Positions 48,163-57,017 of a stretch of DNA of 64,000 nt are shown piece after piece. The DNA lies in the NCBI RefSeq assembly GCF_003634965.1, contig NZ_RBXP01000004.1, forward strand, positions 20,387 to 84,386. Reading direction: 5' to 3'. Under the pieces are notes generated by a model. It saw nothing but the letters and a program-made list of their open reading frames with translations. It was not told the DNA's origin and searched no databases. The stretch comes from Azonexus fungiphilus (lineage in GTDB: Bacteria > Pseudomonadota > Gammaproteobacteria > Burkholderiales > Rhodocyclaceae). The position numbers were made by a program, and so were the translations under genes. Positions within the stretch are counted from its first letter, which is position 1. Each line of letters opens with the position of its first letter.

Positions 48163-48224
48163 TTTTGCCACCTGAATAATAATTTTGGTGACTTTAGTGT
48201 AACAAAAACCCGCCGGCAGCAGGG

Positions 48225-48608
48225 TCAATCGCGCTCGATCAGCTCGACCTTGTAGCCGTCCGGGTCCTCGACGAAGGCAATCACCGTCGTGCCGTGCTTC
48301 ATCGGGCCGGCCTCGCGCACCACCTTGCCGCCGCGCGCCTTGATCGCGGCGCAGGCCGCGGCGGCGTCGGGCACGGCCAGCGCGATGTGGCCGTAGGCGT
48401 TGCCCAGCTCGTAGCTGGCGGTGTCCCAGTTGTGCGTCAGTTCGAGCACGGCCTGGCTGTCTTCGCTGCCGTAGCCGACGAAGGCCAGCGTGAAACGGCC
48501 GTCCGGGTAGTCCTGGCGGCGCAGCAGCTGCATGCCGAGGATTTCGGTGTAGAAGGCGATCGAGCGGTCGAGATTGCCGACGCGGAGCATGGTGTGCAGG
48601 ATGCGCAT
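48225..48608 (-). CDS. gloA: Lactoylglutathione lyase (glyoxalase I)
   Basis: 127 residues, [20 protein letters not shown] at the start. Ni/Zn ligands are visible: His5 in RILHTM, the Glu in AVLELTHNW, the His of YGHIALAV and the Glu near the C-terminus in KVELIERD. It converts the methylglyoxal-glutathione hemithioacetal to S-lactoylglutathione. It follows the ygjP-like gene by 10 bases and is operonic with it. Confidence 0.96.
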   Translation of the reverse strand: MRILHTMLRVGNLDRSIAFYTEILGMQLLRRQDYPDGRFTLAFVGYGSEDSQAVLELTHNWDTASYELGNAYGHIALAVPDAAAACAAIKARGGKVVREAGPMKHGTTVIAFVEDPDGYKVELIERD

Positions 48609-48618
48609 GGGGTTCCTT

Positions 48619-49335
48619 TCAGAAGTGGGGGAGTTGCCGGCCGAGCCGGCGCAGGTCGAGGCGCAGGCGGCGCCAGTCGGGGCAAAGCTGTTCGACGACA
48701 GACCAGAAGCGCGGGCTGTGGTTCATTTCCTTGAGGTGGGCCAGTTCGTGGCAGACGACGTAATCGACGATCGCCGGCGGCAGCAGCACCAGGCGCCAGT
48801 TCAGCGCGATGTTGCCGCGCGCGCTGCAGCTGCCCCAGCGGGTGCGCGCCGACGACAGGCGCAGCGGCGGCACGGCGACGCCGAGGCGCGGCGCGTGCAC
48901 CGCCAGGCGTTCCTGGAAGTGGGTGCGGGCGTGTTCGCGCAGGGCGGTTTCCAGCACTTTTGCCGGGTCGACCGTCAACGGCACGGTCAGGCGGATTTCG
49001 TCGCCGGCGAACTGCCAGCGGGCACGGGTGCCGTTCGCCAAGCTGACGGTCAACGCCTGGGCGAGGACAAAAATGCGGCTGCCGTCGGCGATCTCGAGCC
49101 GGGCCGGCGGTGGCCGCTCGCGCCAGGCGGCGAGCTTGTCGAGCACCCACTGGCCGTGTGCGCGGATCAGCGTCTCGACGTCGTGCAGGCTGGCACGCAG
49201 CGGGGCGCCGACGCGCAGGCCGCGCTGGTCGATGCTCAGGCCGATGCTGCGCCGGCTGCTGCGGCGCAGGGCGTAGGCGATGCGCTGGCCGGCGAGGACG
49301 ATCTGCTGCGCCGACTCAGGCGGACGTGGCGGCAT
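48619..49335 (-). CDS. YgjP-like metal-dependent hydrolase (DUF45/M48-type)
   Basis: 238 residues. A zinc motif [16 protein letters not shown] (about 195-210) preceded by [16 protein letters not shown] identifies the YgjP/DUF45 family. It was named as a zinc-peptidase-like protein; a UTP pyrophosphatase activity has been reported for YgjP in E. coli, but specificity here is not clear. It overlaps plsC by 20 bases at its 5' end. A GGTCGACC copy lies inside at 48966-48973. Confidence 0.85.
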   Translation of the reverse strand: MPPRPPESAQQIVLAGQRIAYALRRSSRRSIGLSIDQRGLRVGAPLRASLHDVETLIRAHGQWVLDKLAAWRERPPPARLEIADGSRIFVLAQALTVSLANGTRARWQFAGDEIRLTVPLTVDPAKVLETALREHARTHFQERLAVHAPRLGVAVPPLRLSSARTRWGSCSARGNIALNWRLVLLPPAIVDYVVCHELAHLKEMNHSPRFWSVVEQLCPDWRRLRLDLRRLGRQLPHF

Positions 49336-50065
49336 CCGGATAGCGGTGCGGCGAGAGGCGGCGCATCTCGGCCTCGATCCAGTCCTCGACGCGCTGGTTG
49401 ACCTCGGCGTCGCTCATGCCGCTGGCGTCGAAGGCCGGGCCGATGCTGATGGTGACGGTCCCGGGCGTCTTCAGGAAAGCCTGGCGCGGCCAGTACTCGC
49501 CGGCGTTGTGGGCGACCGGCACGACCTGGCAGCCGACGTGCGTCGCCAGGTAGGCGCCGCCCGGCTTGTAGCGCCGCTTTTCGCCCGGCGGCACGCGCGT
49601 GCCCTCGGGGAAGATGATCACGTAGAAACCCTGCTTGAGGCGCTCGCGGCCCTGGGTGACGACCTGGTCGAGGGCGTTCTTGCCGGCGGCGCGGTCGATC
49701 GAGATCATCTTCATCGCCGCCAGCCCCCAGCCGACCAGCGGCAGCCTGAGCAGTTCCTTCTTCAGCACGAAGACGCAGAAGGCGCCGTCCGGCACACAGT
49801 CCTGCAGGGTCATCGTTTCCCACGCCGACTGGTGCTTGGCCATGATCACGCAGGCTTCGGCCGGCATGTTCTCGCGGCCGATCACCCGCGCCCGGATGCC
49901 GAGCAGGTGCTCGACGCCCCATTGCGTGCCGAGGCGCCAGACGCGGCCGAAACGGTAGGCCCAGACGCCGCCGAGCAGCGGCCCGGCGATCATCACCAGC
50001 GGCGCGCTGAGCGCCGACCAGACGATCACGTAGGCCATGAACAGGGTGGAGCGGACTGCGTTCAT
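49316..50065 (-). CDS. plsC: 1-acyl-sn-glycerol-3-phosphate acyltransferase
   Basis: 249 residues. An N-terminal hydrophobic segment (about 8-38) anchors it in the inner membrane. The HX4D box appears as KHQSAWETM, with Glu in place of Asp, as in many betaproteobacterial PlsC proteins. FPEGTRVPPGEKRRYKPGGA is the second box, followed by VVPVAHNAGEYW. It makes phosphatidic acid. Its ATG overlaps the gmhB stop (ATGA). Confidence 0.93.
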   Translation of the reverse strand: MNAVRSTLFMAYVIVWSALSAPLVMIAGPLLGGVWAYRFGRVWRLGTQWGVEHLLGIRARVIGRENMPAEACVIMAKHQSAWETMTLQDCVPDGAFCVFVLKKELLRLPLVGWGLAAMKMISIDRAAGKNALDQVVTQGRERLKQGFYVIIFPEGTRVPPGEKRRYKPGGAYLATHVGCQVVPVAHNAGEYWPRQAFLKTPGTVTISIGPAFDASGMSDAEVNQRVEDWIEAEMRRLSPHRYPDAATSA

Positions 50066-50616
50066 TTCTTTTCCTTGGTTTCCCGGCTGAGCAGGTGGTC
50101 GACCGCCGCCGCGAGGTTGGCGAAGATCAGCGTGCCTTCGGGCAGGCCGCCCTCGTCGCGCGTCTTCTCGCCCTTGCCGGTGAGCACCAGCAGCGGCTGG
50201 CAGCCGGCGGCGGCGCCGGCCTGCAGGTCGCGCAGCGAGTCGCCGATGGTGGCGACGCCGTTGAGGTCGGCGTTGAGCGTCTCGGCGATGCGCTTGAACA
50301 TGCCCGGCTTGGGCTTGCGGCACTCGCACTTCGAATCGGCGGTGTGCGGGCAGTAGAAGATCGCGTCGATCCGTCCGCCGAGTTCGAAGGCCGCCTTGTG
50401 CATCTTCTTGTGGATGCGGTTGAGCGTGTCCATGTCGAACAGGCCGCGGCCGATCCCCGACTGGTTGGTGGCGACGACGACGCGATAGCCGTTCTGCTTG
50501 AGCCGCGCGATCGCTTCCAGGCTGCCCGGGATCGGCTTCCATTCCTCCGGGCTCTTGATGAACTGGGCGGAATCGAAGTTGATCACGCCGTCACGGTCGA
50601 GGATCACGAGTTTCAT
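50062..50616 (-). CDS. gmhB: D-glycero-beta-D-manno-heptose-1,7-bisphosphate 7-phosphatase
   Basis: 184 residues of the HAD superfamily. Motif I KLVILDRDGVINFDS, motif II VVATNQSGIGRGLF, and a zinc-binding cysteine cluster (FYCPHTADSKCECRKPKPGM), then motif IV IGDSLRDLQAGAAAGC. It acts in LPS heptose synthesis. It lies 19 bases after glyS and overlaps plsC by 4 bases. Confidence 0.95.
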   Translation of the reverse strand: MKLVILDRDGVINFDSAQFIKSPEEWKPIPGSLEAIARLKQNGYRVVVATNQSGIGRGLFDMDTLNRIHKKMHKAAFELGGRIDAIFYCPHTADSKCECRKPKPGMFKRIAETLNADLNGVATIGDSLRDLQAGAAAGCQPLLVLTGKGEKTRDEGGLPEGTLIFANLAAAVDHLLSRETKEKK

Positions 50617-50635
50617 GGGCGCGGCTTTCGCGGAA

Positions 50636-52744
50636 TCAGGCGGACAGCTTGGACAGGTCGGCGACGCGGTTCATCGCCGCGTGCAGCATGGCCAGCAGGC
50701 CGAGGCGGTTGGCCTTGAGCGCCGGGTCGTCGGCATTGACCATGACGCCGTCGAAGAAGGCATCGACCGGGGCGCGCAGCCGGGCCAGGACCTGCAGCGA
50801 TTCGCTGTAGTCGCCGGTGAGGAAGGCTGCGTCGGCCTGCGGCACGACCTCGACCAGTGCCGCGTGCAGCGCGCTTTCGGCGGCTTCGCGCAGCAGCGCC
50901 GCATCGACGCGGGCTTCGACGCCGCCGTCGGCCTTCTTCAGGATATTGCCGACCCGCTTGTTGGCGGCGGCCAGCGCGGCGGCTTCCGGCAGCGCCGAGA
51001 AGGCGCGCACCGCGGCCAGGCGCTTGACCAGGTCGCCCAGGCGTTGCGGCCGCTGGCTGACCACGGCGTCGACTTCCTGCGCCGTGTAACCCTGCTCGCG
51101 CAGGCTGCCGGCCAGGCGTTCGTAGATGAAGTCGGCGAGCGCCTGCGGGTTCGGGGCGAAGCCCTCGATGCCGTTGAACTGGGCGAAAATTGCCGTCAAC
51201 AGGCTGTCGACCGCCAGATTCAGGTCGCCCTCGGCGAGCATGCGGATGACGCCGAGCGCGTGCCGGCGCAGCGCGAAGGGGTCCTTGTCGCCGGTCGGGA
51301 TCTGGCCGATGCCGAACATCCCGGCCAGGGTTTCCAGCTTGTCGGCCAGTGCGACGACCGTGCCGACGCGACCGCGCGGCAGGCTGTCACCGGCGAAGCG
51401 CGGCTTGTAGTGGTCTTCGATGGCATCGGCGACGTCGCCGTTGAGGCCGTCGTGCTGGGCGTAGTAGCGGCCCATGATGCCCTGCAGCTCGGGAAACTCG
51501 CCAACCATGTCGGTGAGCAGGTCGGCCTTGGCCAGCACCGCCGCCTGTTCGGCGTGCTGCACCAGTTCGCCGCCGCCGAGCGCTTCGGCGATGGCGCGGG
51601 CAATCGCGGCAACGCGCTGGACGCGCTCGCCCTGGGTGCCCAGCTTGTTGTGGTAGACCACCTTGGACAGGCCGATGACGCGGCTTTCCAGCGACTTCTT
51701 GCGGTCCTGGTCGAAGAAGAACTTGGCGTCGGCCAGGCGCGGACGGACGACGCGCTCGTTGCCGCCGATCACCGCGCTCGGGTCGGCCGGCGAGATGTTG
51801 CTGACGACGAGGAACTTGTTGGTCAGCTTGCCGGCGGCGTCGAGCAGCGGGAAGTACTTCTGGTTGGCCTTCATCGTCAGGATCAGGCATTCCTGCGGCA
51901 CGGCGAGGAATTCTGCCTCGAACTGGCCGACCAGCACGTTCGGACGCTCGACCAGCGCGGTCACCTCGTCGAGCAGGGCATCATCCTCGATCGGCTTGCC
52001 GCCGGCCTGGGCGGCGGCCGCTGCAAGCTGGCGGACGATCTCGGCGCGGCGCTCGGCGAATGAGGCGATCACGGCGCCGTCCTTGAGCAGCGTCGCGGCG
52101 TAGCTGTCGGCGTCGGCGATCACCACTGGATCGATGGCGGCTTCGAAGCGGTGGCCCTTGGTCTGGCGGCCCGAGTCGAGGCCGAGCACCGAAACCGGCA
52201 CGACCTCGGCGCCGTGCAGCGCGACCAGCGCGTGCGCCGGACGCACGAAATTGACGCTGCGCCAGCCGTCCTGCAACTGGTAGGTCATCACCTTCGGGAT
52301 CGGCAGCGCGGCGAGCGCAGCCTCGATGGCCTTCTGCAGGCCGTCGGCCAGCGACGCGCCTTTGGCCAGGCTGTCGTAGAAGAGGATCTCGGCCTTGCCG
52401 TCGTTCTCGCGGCGCAGGCCGGCCACGGCACTTTCATCGGCGCCCAGCGCGGCCAGCTTCTTGAGCAGGGCGGGCGTGGCCTGGCCGTTGGCGTCGAGGC
52501 CGACGGCAACCGGCATCAGCTTCTGCACCACCGGCTTGTCGGCGGCGACGGCGAGCACGTCGGTGACGTGTGCAGCGAGACGGCGCGGCGAGGCGTAAGC
52601 GGTCACTTTTGCGGTCGACGCTGCCAGACCGGCATTTTTCAGGGAATTCGCCAGTGCGGCGGCAAAGGCTTCGCCGAGCTTCTTCAGCGCCTTCGGCGGC
52701 AGTTCTTCGACGAAGAGTTCAACGAGGAGGTTCTTGGCGGTCAT
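50636..52744 (-). CDS. glyS: Glycyl-tRNA synthetase beta subunit
   Basis: 702 residues, normal length. LLVELFVEELPPKALKKLGE begins the chain. Characteristic motifs: YASPRRLAAHVTDV, FVRPAHALVALHGAEVVP, GHRFEA, a mid-chain LILTMKANQKYFPLLD and an anticodon-binding C-terminal region. It forms the alpha2-beta2 enzyme with GlyQ, which ends one base upstream. A GGTCGAC copy with a CGGCATTTTTC block lies near its 5' end (52613-52635). Confidence 0.97.
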   Translation of the reverse strand: MTAKNLLVELFVEELPPKALKKLGEAFAAALANSLKNAGLAASTAKVTAYASPRRLAAHVTDVLAVAADKPVVQKLMPVAVGLDANGQATPALLKKLAALGADESAVAGLRRENDGKAEILFYDSLAKGASLADGLQKAIEAALAALPIPKVMTYQLQDGWRSVNFVRPAHALVALHGAEVVPVSVLGLDSGRQTKGHRFEAAIDPVVIADADSYAATLLKDGAVIASFAERRAEIVRQLAAAAAQAGGKPIEDDALLDEVTALVERPNVLVGQFEAEFLAVPQECLILTMKANQKYFPLLDAAGKLTNKFLVVSNISPADPSAVIGGNERVVRPRLADAKFFFDQDRKKSLESRVIGLSKVVYHNKLGTQGERVQRVAAIARAIAEALGGGELVQHAEQAAVLAKADLLTDMVGEFPELQGIMGRYYAQHDGLNGDVADAIEDHYKPRFAGDSLPRGRVGTVVALADKLETLAGMFGIGQIPTGDKDPFALRRHALGVIRMLAEGDLNLAVDSLLTAIFAQFNGIEGFAPNPQALADFIYERLAGSLREQGYTAQEVDAVVSQRPQRLGDLVKRLAAVRAFSALPEAAALAAANKRVGNILKKADGGVEARVDAALLREAAESALHAALVEVVPQADAAFLTGDYSESLQVLARLRAPVDAFFDGVMVNADDPALKANRLGLLAMLHAAMNRVADLSKLSA

Positions 52745-52745
52745 C

Positions 52746-53699
52746 TCAGGCGGCTTTCTTGGCGTTCTGTTCTTCGAGCTTGGCGAGGACTTCGCTGGCC
52801 CAGTCGCGCGGGGCCATCGGGAAACCGAGGCGGGCGCGCGATTCGAGGTAGGCTTGCGCGACGGCGCGTGCCAGGTTGCGGATGCGGCCGATGTAGGCGG
52901 CGCGCTCGGTCACGGAAATCGCGCCGCGCGCGTCGAGCAGGTTGAAGGTGTGCGCGGCCTTGAGCACCTGTTCGTAGGCGGGCAGCGCCAGTTGCGCGCC
53001 CATCAGGTGCTGCGCCTGCTTCTCGTGCGCGCCGAAGGCGTGGAACAGGAAATCGACGTCGGAATGCTCGAAGTTGTAGGTCGATTGCTCGACTTCGTTC
53101 TGGTGATAGACGTCGCCGTAGGTCAGGCCGTCGGTCCAGACCAGGTCATAGACGTTCTCGACGCCCTGCAGGTACATCGCCAGACGTTCGATGCCGTAGG
53201 TGATTTCGCCGGTGATCGGCTTGCAGTCGATGCCGCCGACCTGCTGGAAGTAGGTGAACTGGGTCACTTCCATGCCGTTCATCCAGACTTCCCAGCCCAG
53301 GCCCCAGGCGCCCAGCGTCGGGTTTTCCCAGTCGTCCTCGACGAAACGCACGTCGTTCTTCTTCAGGTCGAAACCAAGGGCTTCGAGCGAGCCGAGGTAG
53401 AGTTCGAGGATGTTGTCCGGCGCCGGCTTGAGCACCACCTGGTACTGGTAGTAGTGCTGCATGCGGTTGGGGTTCTCGCCGTAGCGGCCGTCCTTGGGGC
53501 GGCGCGACGGCTGCACGTAGGCGGCCTTCCACGGCTCCGGGCCGATGGCGCGCAGGAAGGTGGCGGTGTGGCTGGTGCCGGCGCCGACTTCCATGTCGTA
53601 CGGCTGGAGCAGGGCGCAGCCCTGGGCGCTCCAGTATTGCTGCAGACGCAGGATGATTTCCTGAAAGGTCGGTTTCTTGGGGGGCGTCATTGGCGGCAT
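52746..53699 (-). CDS. glyQ: Glycyl-tRNA synthetase alpha subunit
   Basis: 317 residues, starting at [17 protein letters not shown] (or the Met four residues on; neither has a ribosome site). Class II landmarks: [34 protein letters not shown] and [13 protein letters not shown], close to E. coli GlyQ. It catalyses glycyl-adenylate formation and charging with GlyS. A short inverted repeat AAAATCG (53703-53709) / CGATTTT (53718-53724) lies three bases before the start codon and could affect translation. Confidence 0.97.
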   Translation of the reverse strand: MPPMTPPKKPTFQEIILRLQQYWSAQGCALLQPYDMEVGAGTSHTATFLRAIGPEPWKAAYVQPSRRPKDGRYGENPNRMQHYYQYQVVLKPAPDNILELYLGSLEALGFDLKKNDVRFVEDDWENPTLGAWGLGWEVWMNGMEVTQFTYFQQVGGIDCKPITGEITYGIERLAMYLQGVENVYDLVWTDGLTYGDVYHQNEVEQSTYNFEHSDVDFLFHAFGAHEKQAQHLMGAQLALPAYEQVLKAAHTFNLLDARGAISVTERAAYIGRIRNLARAVAQAYLESRARLGFPMAPRDWASEVLAKLEEQNAKKAA

Positions 53700-53740
53700 T
53701 CGAAAATCGGAAAGTTTCGATTTTACTCGGTTTTGCCTTG

Positions 53741-53797
53741 CCCTGGCCCGTCTGCCGGGCCAGGGCGGGTCCCCGGGCGGGCGCCCTGACGCCCGCC
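53741..53797 (-). terminator. Tandem GC hairpins after the chemoreceptor gene
   Basis: CCCTGGCCCG (53741-53750) / CGGGCCAGGG (53756-53765) and GGCGGGCG (53776-53783) / CGCCCGCC (53790-53797). Both lie between the chemoreceptor stop at 53808 and glyQ. No long T run follows, so they are likely imperfect terminators or barriers separating the two transcripts. Confidence 0.5.
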
Positions 53798-53807
53798 TTG
53801 GCCTCGC

Positions 53808-55841
53808 TTAGAGGCGGAAGCGGCCGACTTCCTGCTGCAGCTTGCCGGCCAGTTCGCTGAGGTGACCGGCGCTGCCGTTCATCCGGTCGGCGACGGTTTC
53901 GGTTTCCTCGGCAACGGTGGCGGCGGATTCGACGCGGCGGGCAATATTCTGCGCCGAGGCCGATTGTTCCTTGACTGCGTCGGCGATGCTGCGCACCGAC
54001 CCGGCGATTTCGCGGGTGGCATGTTCGATCCGCTCCAGCGCGCTTTCGGCGTTGGCGCTGGCGGCGCTGCCCTGGCGGGCTTCGCTCACTGCCTGGCCGA
54101 TGACATCGCGGACGCTGTTGACGCCGCTGCCGACCCGTCCCAGGATCTGGCCGATCTCCCCGGCCGAGTGCGCCGACTGCTCGGCAAGCTTGCGGACCTC
54201 ATCGGCGACGACGGCAAAGCCGCGACCGACTTCGCCGGCGCGTGCGGCCTCGATTGCCGCATTCAGCGCGAGCAGGTTGGTCTGTTCGGCGATCTGGCGG
54301 ATGGCGGTGACGACCTGGCCGATCTCGGCCGAGTGCGCACCCAGCGCCTCGACCTCGGCGAGCGCGGCGCCGACCTGCTGTTCGACGCGACGCATGGCAT
54401 TGATCGCTTCGAGCGTGACCTGGCGTCCAAGCTGGACTTCACCGACCGCGCCGCCGGCCGAATCGTCTGCCTGGCGTGCCGAATCGGCGACCTGGTCGAT
54501 CGATACCGAAAGCTGCTCGGAACTGGCGCTCATGTCGCTGAAGGTCTCCGAGAGATTGCCGACCGCATCGCGCAGGGCATGCGCCGAGGTCGCCATGTCG
54601 CGCGCCGAGCCGTCCAGGCTGCCGGCCGAATTGCCGAGGGTTCCGACCAGTTCGGCCATTGCGGAGGCCGTGCCGTTGACCTGGCGGGCTACCGCGTGGA
54701 TCTCGTTGCGGGAATCTTCGGGGACGTCGATGCGCTGGCCCAGTTCTCCTGCGCCCAGCGCCGAGAGTCCGGCGGTGACATCGGCCAGCGGCGCCAGCTG
54801 GCGCCGCATCAGCAAGGTTATCGCGCCGACCAGCAGCAGCGAGAAGGCGAACAGGGCGACCAGGATTCCGTTGCGGATATTGTCGAAGGGGGCGGTGAAT
54901 TCGTCGCGCCAGGATCCGACCGCGACAATCCAGTGAAGATCGGGGACTTCGCGGAAGACGACGATCTTCTCGCGCGGGCTGCCGTCCTGGTCGAGCCAGT
55001 CGTAGAGCATGGTGCCGTTGCGTTGGGCCAGCAGCTTTTCCATGATCTCCTTGGCGGCGGTGTTGCCGACTTCGGTCAGCAGCTTGCCCTCGAACTTCGG
55101 ATGGACGACGAAGCGGCCTTCCTTCAGGTCGCCGATTGGCTGGGCAACGATATAGGGATAGCCGCTCTTGCCGACGACAATCGAGCGCAGCTTGTCCTTG
55201 AGCATGGCGACGTTGGATTCGGCATCAAGGCGCATCGTCACGATGCCGATGATTTCCCCGCGCGCGTCCTTGATCGCCTTCGCCGCCAGGGCATACATGC
55301 GGCCCGAGCGCTCCAGCGTGCCGGCGTAGTTTTCGCCGGCCAGCACCTGGCGTGTGTAGTCGTCGGTGACTGCCTGGCCGTCGCGGTATTTGCCGTTCTT
55401 GTCCTTGAGCAGGGTTGTAGCGCGGTAGAAGGTGTCGCCGTCACGGATCAGGAAGGACGGTTCGTGACCGACATTCTGCTTGCGGAACTCGTCGAGGTAG
55501 GCCTGGTTGGAAATGCCATGGATGTTGCCGAACATCAGTTCGGGGCGTTGCCCGTCGCCGAGCGTGACGCGCTGTCCGGTCAGGCGTGCCGGCGGCAGGT
55601 CGTTGATGAGCTGGTCGAGGGCGAAGGTGGCGCGCTGCTCGAGGCTGTCCTGGGCATATTCGAGGGTGCGGGTGATCAGGTCGGTTTCGACGTTGAGGGC
55701 GGCTTCGACTTCCTGCAGGGCGACCTTGCGGATGTGGCTGGAAAGATAGATGCCGAGCAGGAGCATCGCACCAAGGCTGAGACTGAGGATGCCGAGAAGA
55801 ACCTGCGTGGACATCGGCAGGCGGGAAAAACGCTGGAACAT
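53808..55841 (-). CDS. Methyl-accepting chemotaxis protein with Cache sensor
   Basis: 677 residues. TM1 lies at about 12-35. A long periplasmic Cache-type sensor (about 36-320) contains [20 protein letters not shown] and [14 protein letters not shown], fitting a Cache_3-like domain. TM2 lies at about 332-355 and a HAMP region follows. The cytoplasmic hairpin is [47 protein letters not shown] upstream of the ATG supports the start. It lies between glyQ and the lytic transglycosylase, in a position where related genomes usually have lnt next to glyQ. Confidence 0.93.
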   Translation of the reverse strand: MFQRFSRLPMSTQVLLGILSLSLGAMLLLGIYLSSHIRKVALQEVEAALNVETDLITRTLEYAQDSLEQRATFALDQLINDLPPARLTGQRVTLGDGQRPELMFGNIHGISNQAYLDEFRKQNVGHEPSFLIRDGDTFYRATTLLKDKNGKYRDGQAVTDDYTRQVLAGENYAGTLERSGRMYALAAKAIKDARGEIIGIVTMRLDAESNVAMLKDKLRSIVVGKSGYPYIVAQPIGDLKEGRFVVHPKFEGKLLTEVGNTAAKEIMEKLLAQRNGTMLYDWLDQDGSPREKIVVFREVPDLHWIVAVGSWRDEFTAPFDNIRNGILVALFAFSLLLVGAITLLMRRQLAPLADVTAGLSALGAGELGQRIDVPEDSRNEIHAVARQVNGTASAMAELVGTLGNSAGSLDGSARDMATSAHALRDAVGNLSETFSDMSASSEQLSVSIDQVADSARQADDSAGGAVGEVQLGRQVTLEAINAMRRVEQQVGAALAEVEALGAHSAEIGQVVTAIRQIAEQTNLLALNAAIEAARAGEVGRGFAVVADEVRKLAEQSAHSAGEIGQILGRVGSGVNSVRDVIGQAVSEARQGSAASANAESALERIEHATREIAGSVRSIADAVKEQSASAQNIARRVESAATVAEETETVADRMNGSAGHLSELAGKLQQEVGRFRL

Positions 55842-56265
55842 GTAGACCTCTTGAGTATTGCGCTGTTATTTAAATTTCAAAAATTAGAAAATTATTATTT
55901 GTTTAACAAAATATCATGTTTCAAAAAGTCGATTTTTGACTTTGCTCAATGACAGCGCCGATCGTCGTTCTCGCCAGGCAATTAAAGACGGATGGCAATG
56001 CCGCCGACCCGGCGGGCGGGCCCCGGAAAGGACGCTTCCCAGTCGCCACGGGGGATTGCGCATTTTCCGGGTAGAGGTTGACTTCCTCCAATAAATCAAT
56101 AGAATGCGCGCTCCATGTTGCGGTGCAATACCGGTGTTTCCCGCCTTCCGGCCAGACTCGGCCCCTGGAAACCCTGCTTCCTCCTGCGGAGGAATGAGCC
56201 GGTGTCGTACCCCCCGTAACCGTTCGCCGATGCTTTTTGTCGGTGGCAACAGTGAAGGAGGGCGC
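55842..56265. other. Non-coding leader/intergenic region between MCP and lytic transglycosylase
   Basis: The left part (about 55860-55920) is strikingly AT-rich. The first half also holds a TCAAAAA/TTTTTGA hairpin (55921-55939). The right part carries a TTCCTCC-TGC-GGAGGAA hairpin (56178-56194) in what is probably the 5' leader of the transglycosylase. I see no gene. No known riboswitch class was recognised. Confidence 0.55.
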
Positions 56266-56970
56266 ATGTTCGCTTCGCAGTTCCTTTTCCCCGCCGTGCA
56301 GCGGGTTGTCGCGGCCGTCTCGCACGTCGTCCGCAAATTCTTGATGCTGGCCGGGCTGGTTTTCGTGCTCGGGCTGGCCGGTAGTTACCAGGGCCATGGC
56401 GGCCTGGTCGATGGTTTCCGCGCGATGTTCCCGGCCGGCGTCAATGCCAGCGAGCGCGAGTTGCCGGTGGCCGCCGACACGCAGCCGGTGGCGCTCGACC
56501 AGGTGCGCCTGGTGCCGACGATGCAGCAGGCGCTGCAATATGTCGCCCGCCGTTACCGGGTGTCGCATGAAGTGCTGCTGCCGATCTTCGTCACGGCGCA
56601 GGACAGCGCCCGCGAGCTTGGCCTCGATCCCTTGCTGATCGTTGCCGTGATCGGTGTCGAATCCGGTTTCAACCCGTTCTCGCAGAGCGTCGTCGGCGCC
56701 CAGGGCTTGATGCAGGTGATGCCGCGCTTCCATGCCGACAAGCTGCCGGATGATGCCGGCGAGCTGCCGTTTTTCGACCCGGTGACCAACGTCCAGGTCG
56801 GTGCCCGCATCCTGCGCGAATCGATCGCCCGCAACGGCGGCCTGATTCCCGGCCTGCAGCAGTTCGGCGGCGCCAGCAACGATCCCGAGCAGCGTTACGC
56901 GGGCAAGGTGATGGCCGAGCGCCAGCGTCTCGAGGCGGCGATCCGCCAGCATGCGCGGCAGAGTGCCTGA
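56266..56970 (+). CDS. Lytic transglycosylase (SLT domain)
   Basis: 234 residues from MFASQFLFPAVQRVVAAV, with GAAGGAGGG before the ATG. A hydrophobic N-terminal segment (about 25-48) is a signal anchor. The SLT domain (about 110-225) has the catalytic Glu in AVIGVESGFNPFSQS and VGAQGLMQVMP. It cleaves peptidoglycan in the periplasm. A YiiX-like hydrolase follows 47 bases downstream on the same strand. Confidence 0.9.
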   Translation: MFASQFLFPAVQRVVAAVSHVVRKFLMLAGLVFVLGLAGSYQGHGGLVDGFRAMFPAGVNASERELPVAADTQPVALDQVRLVPTMQQALQYVARRYRVSHEVLLPIFVTAQDSARELGLDPLLIVAVIGVESGFNPFSQSVVGAQGLMQVMPRFHADKLPDDAGELPFFDPVTNVQVGARILRESIARNGGLIPGLQQFGGASNDPEQRYAGKVMAERQRLEAAIRQHARQSA

Positions 56971-57017
56971 TCGACGTATTTCAATGTAATATTCGCCCCC
57001 TCTTCACGGGGGTGACG

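Noticed and set aside
56104..56265. A known riboswitch before the lytic transglycosylase
   Set aside because: I could not match the core of any c-di-GMP, glycine, guanidine or SAH riboswitch; only hairpins are visible.
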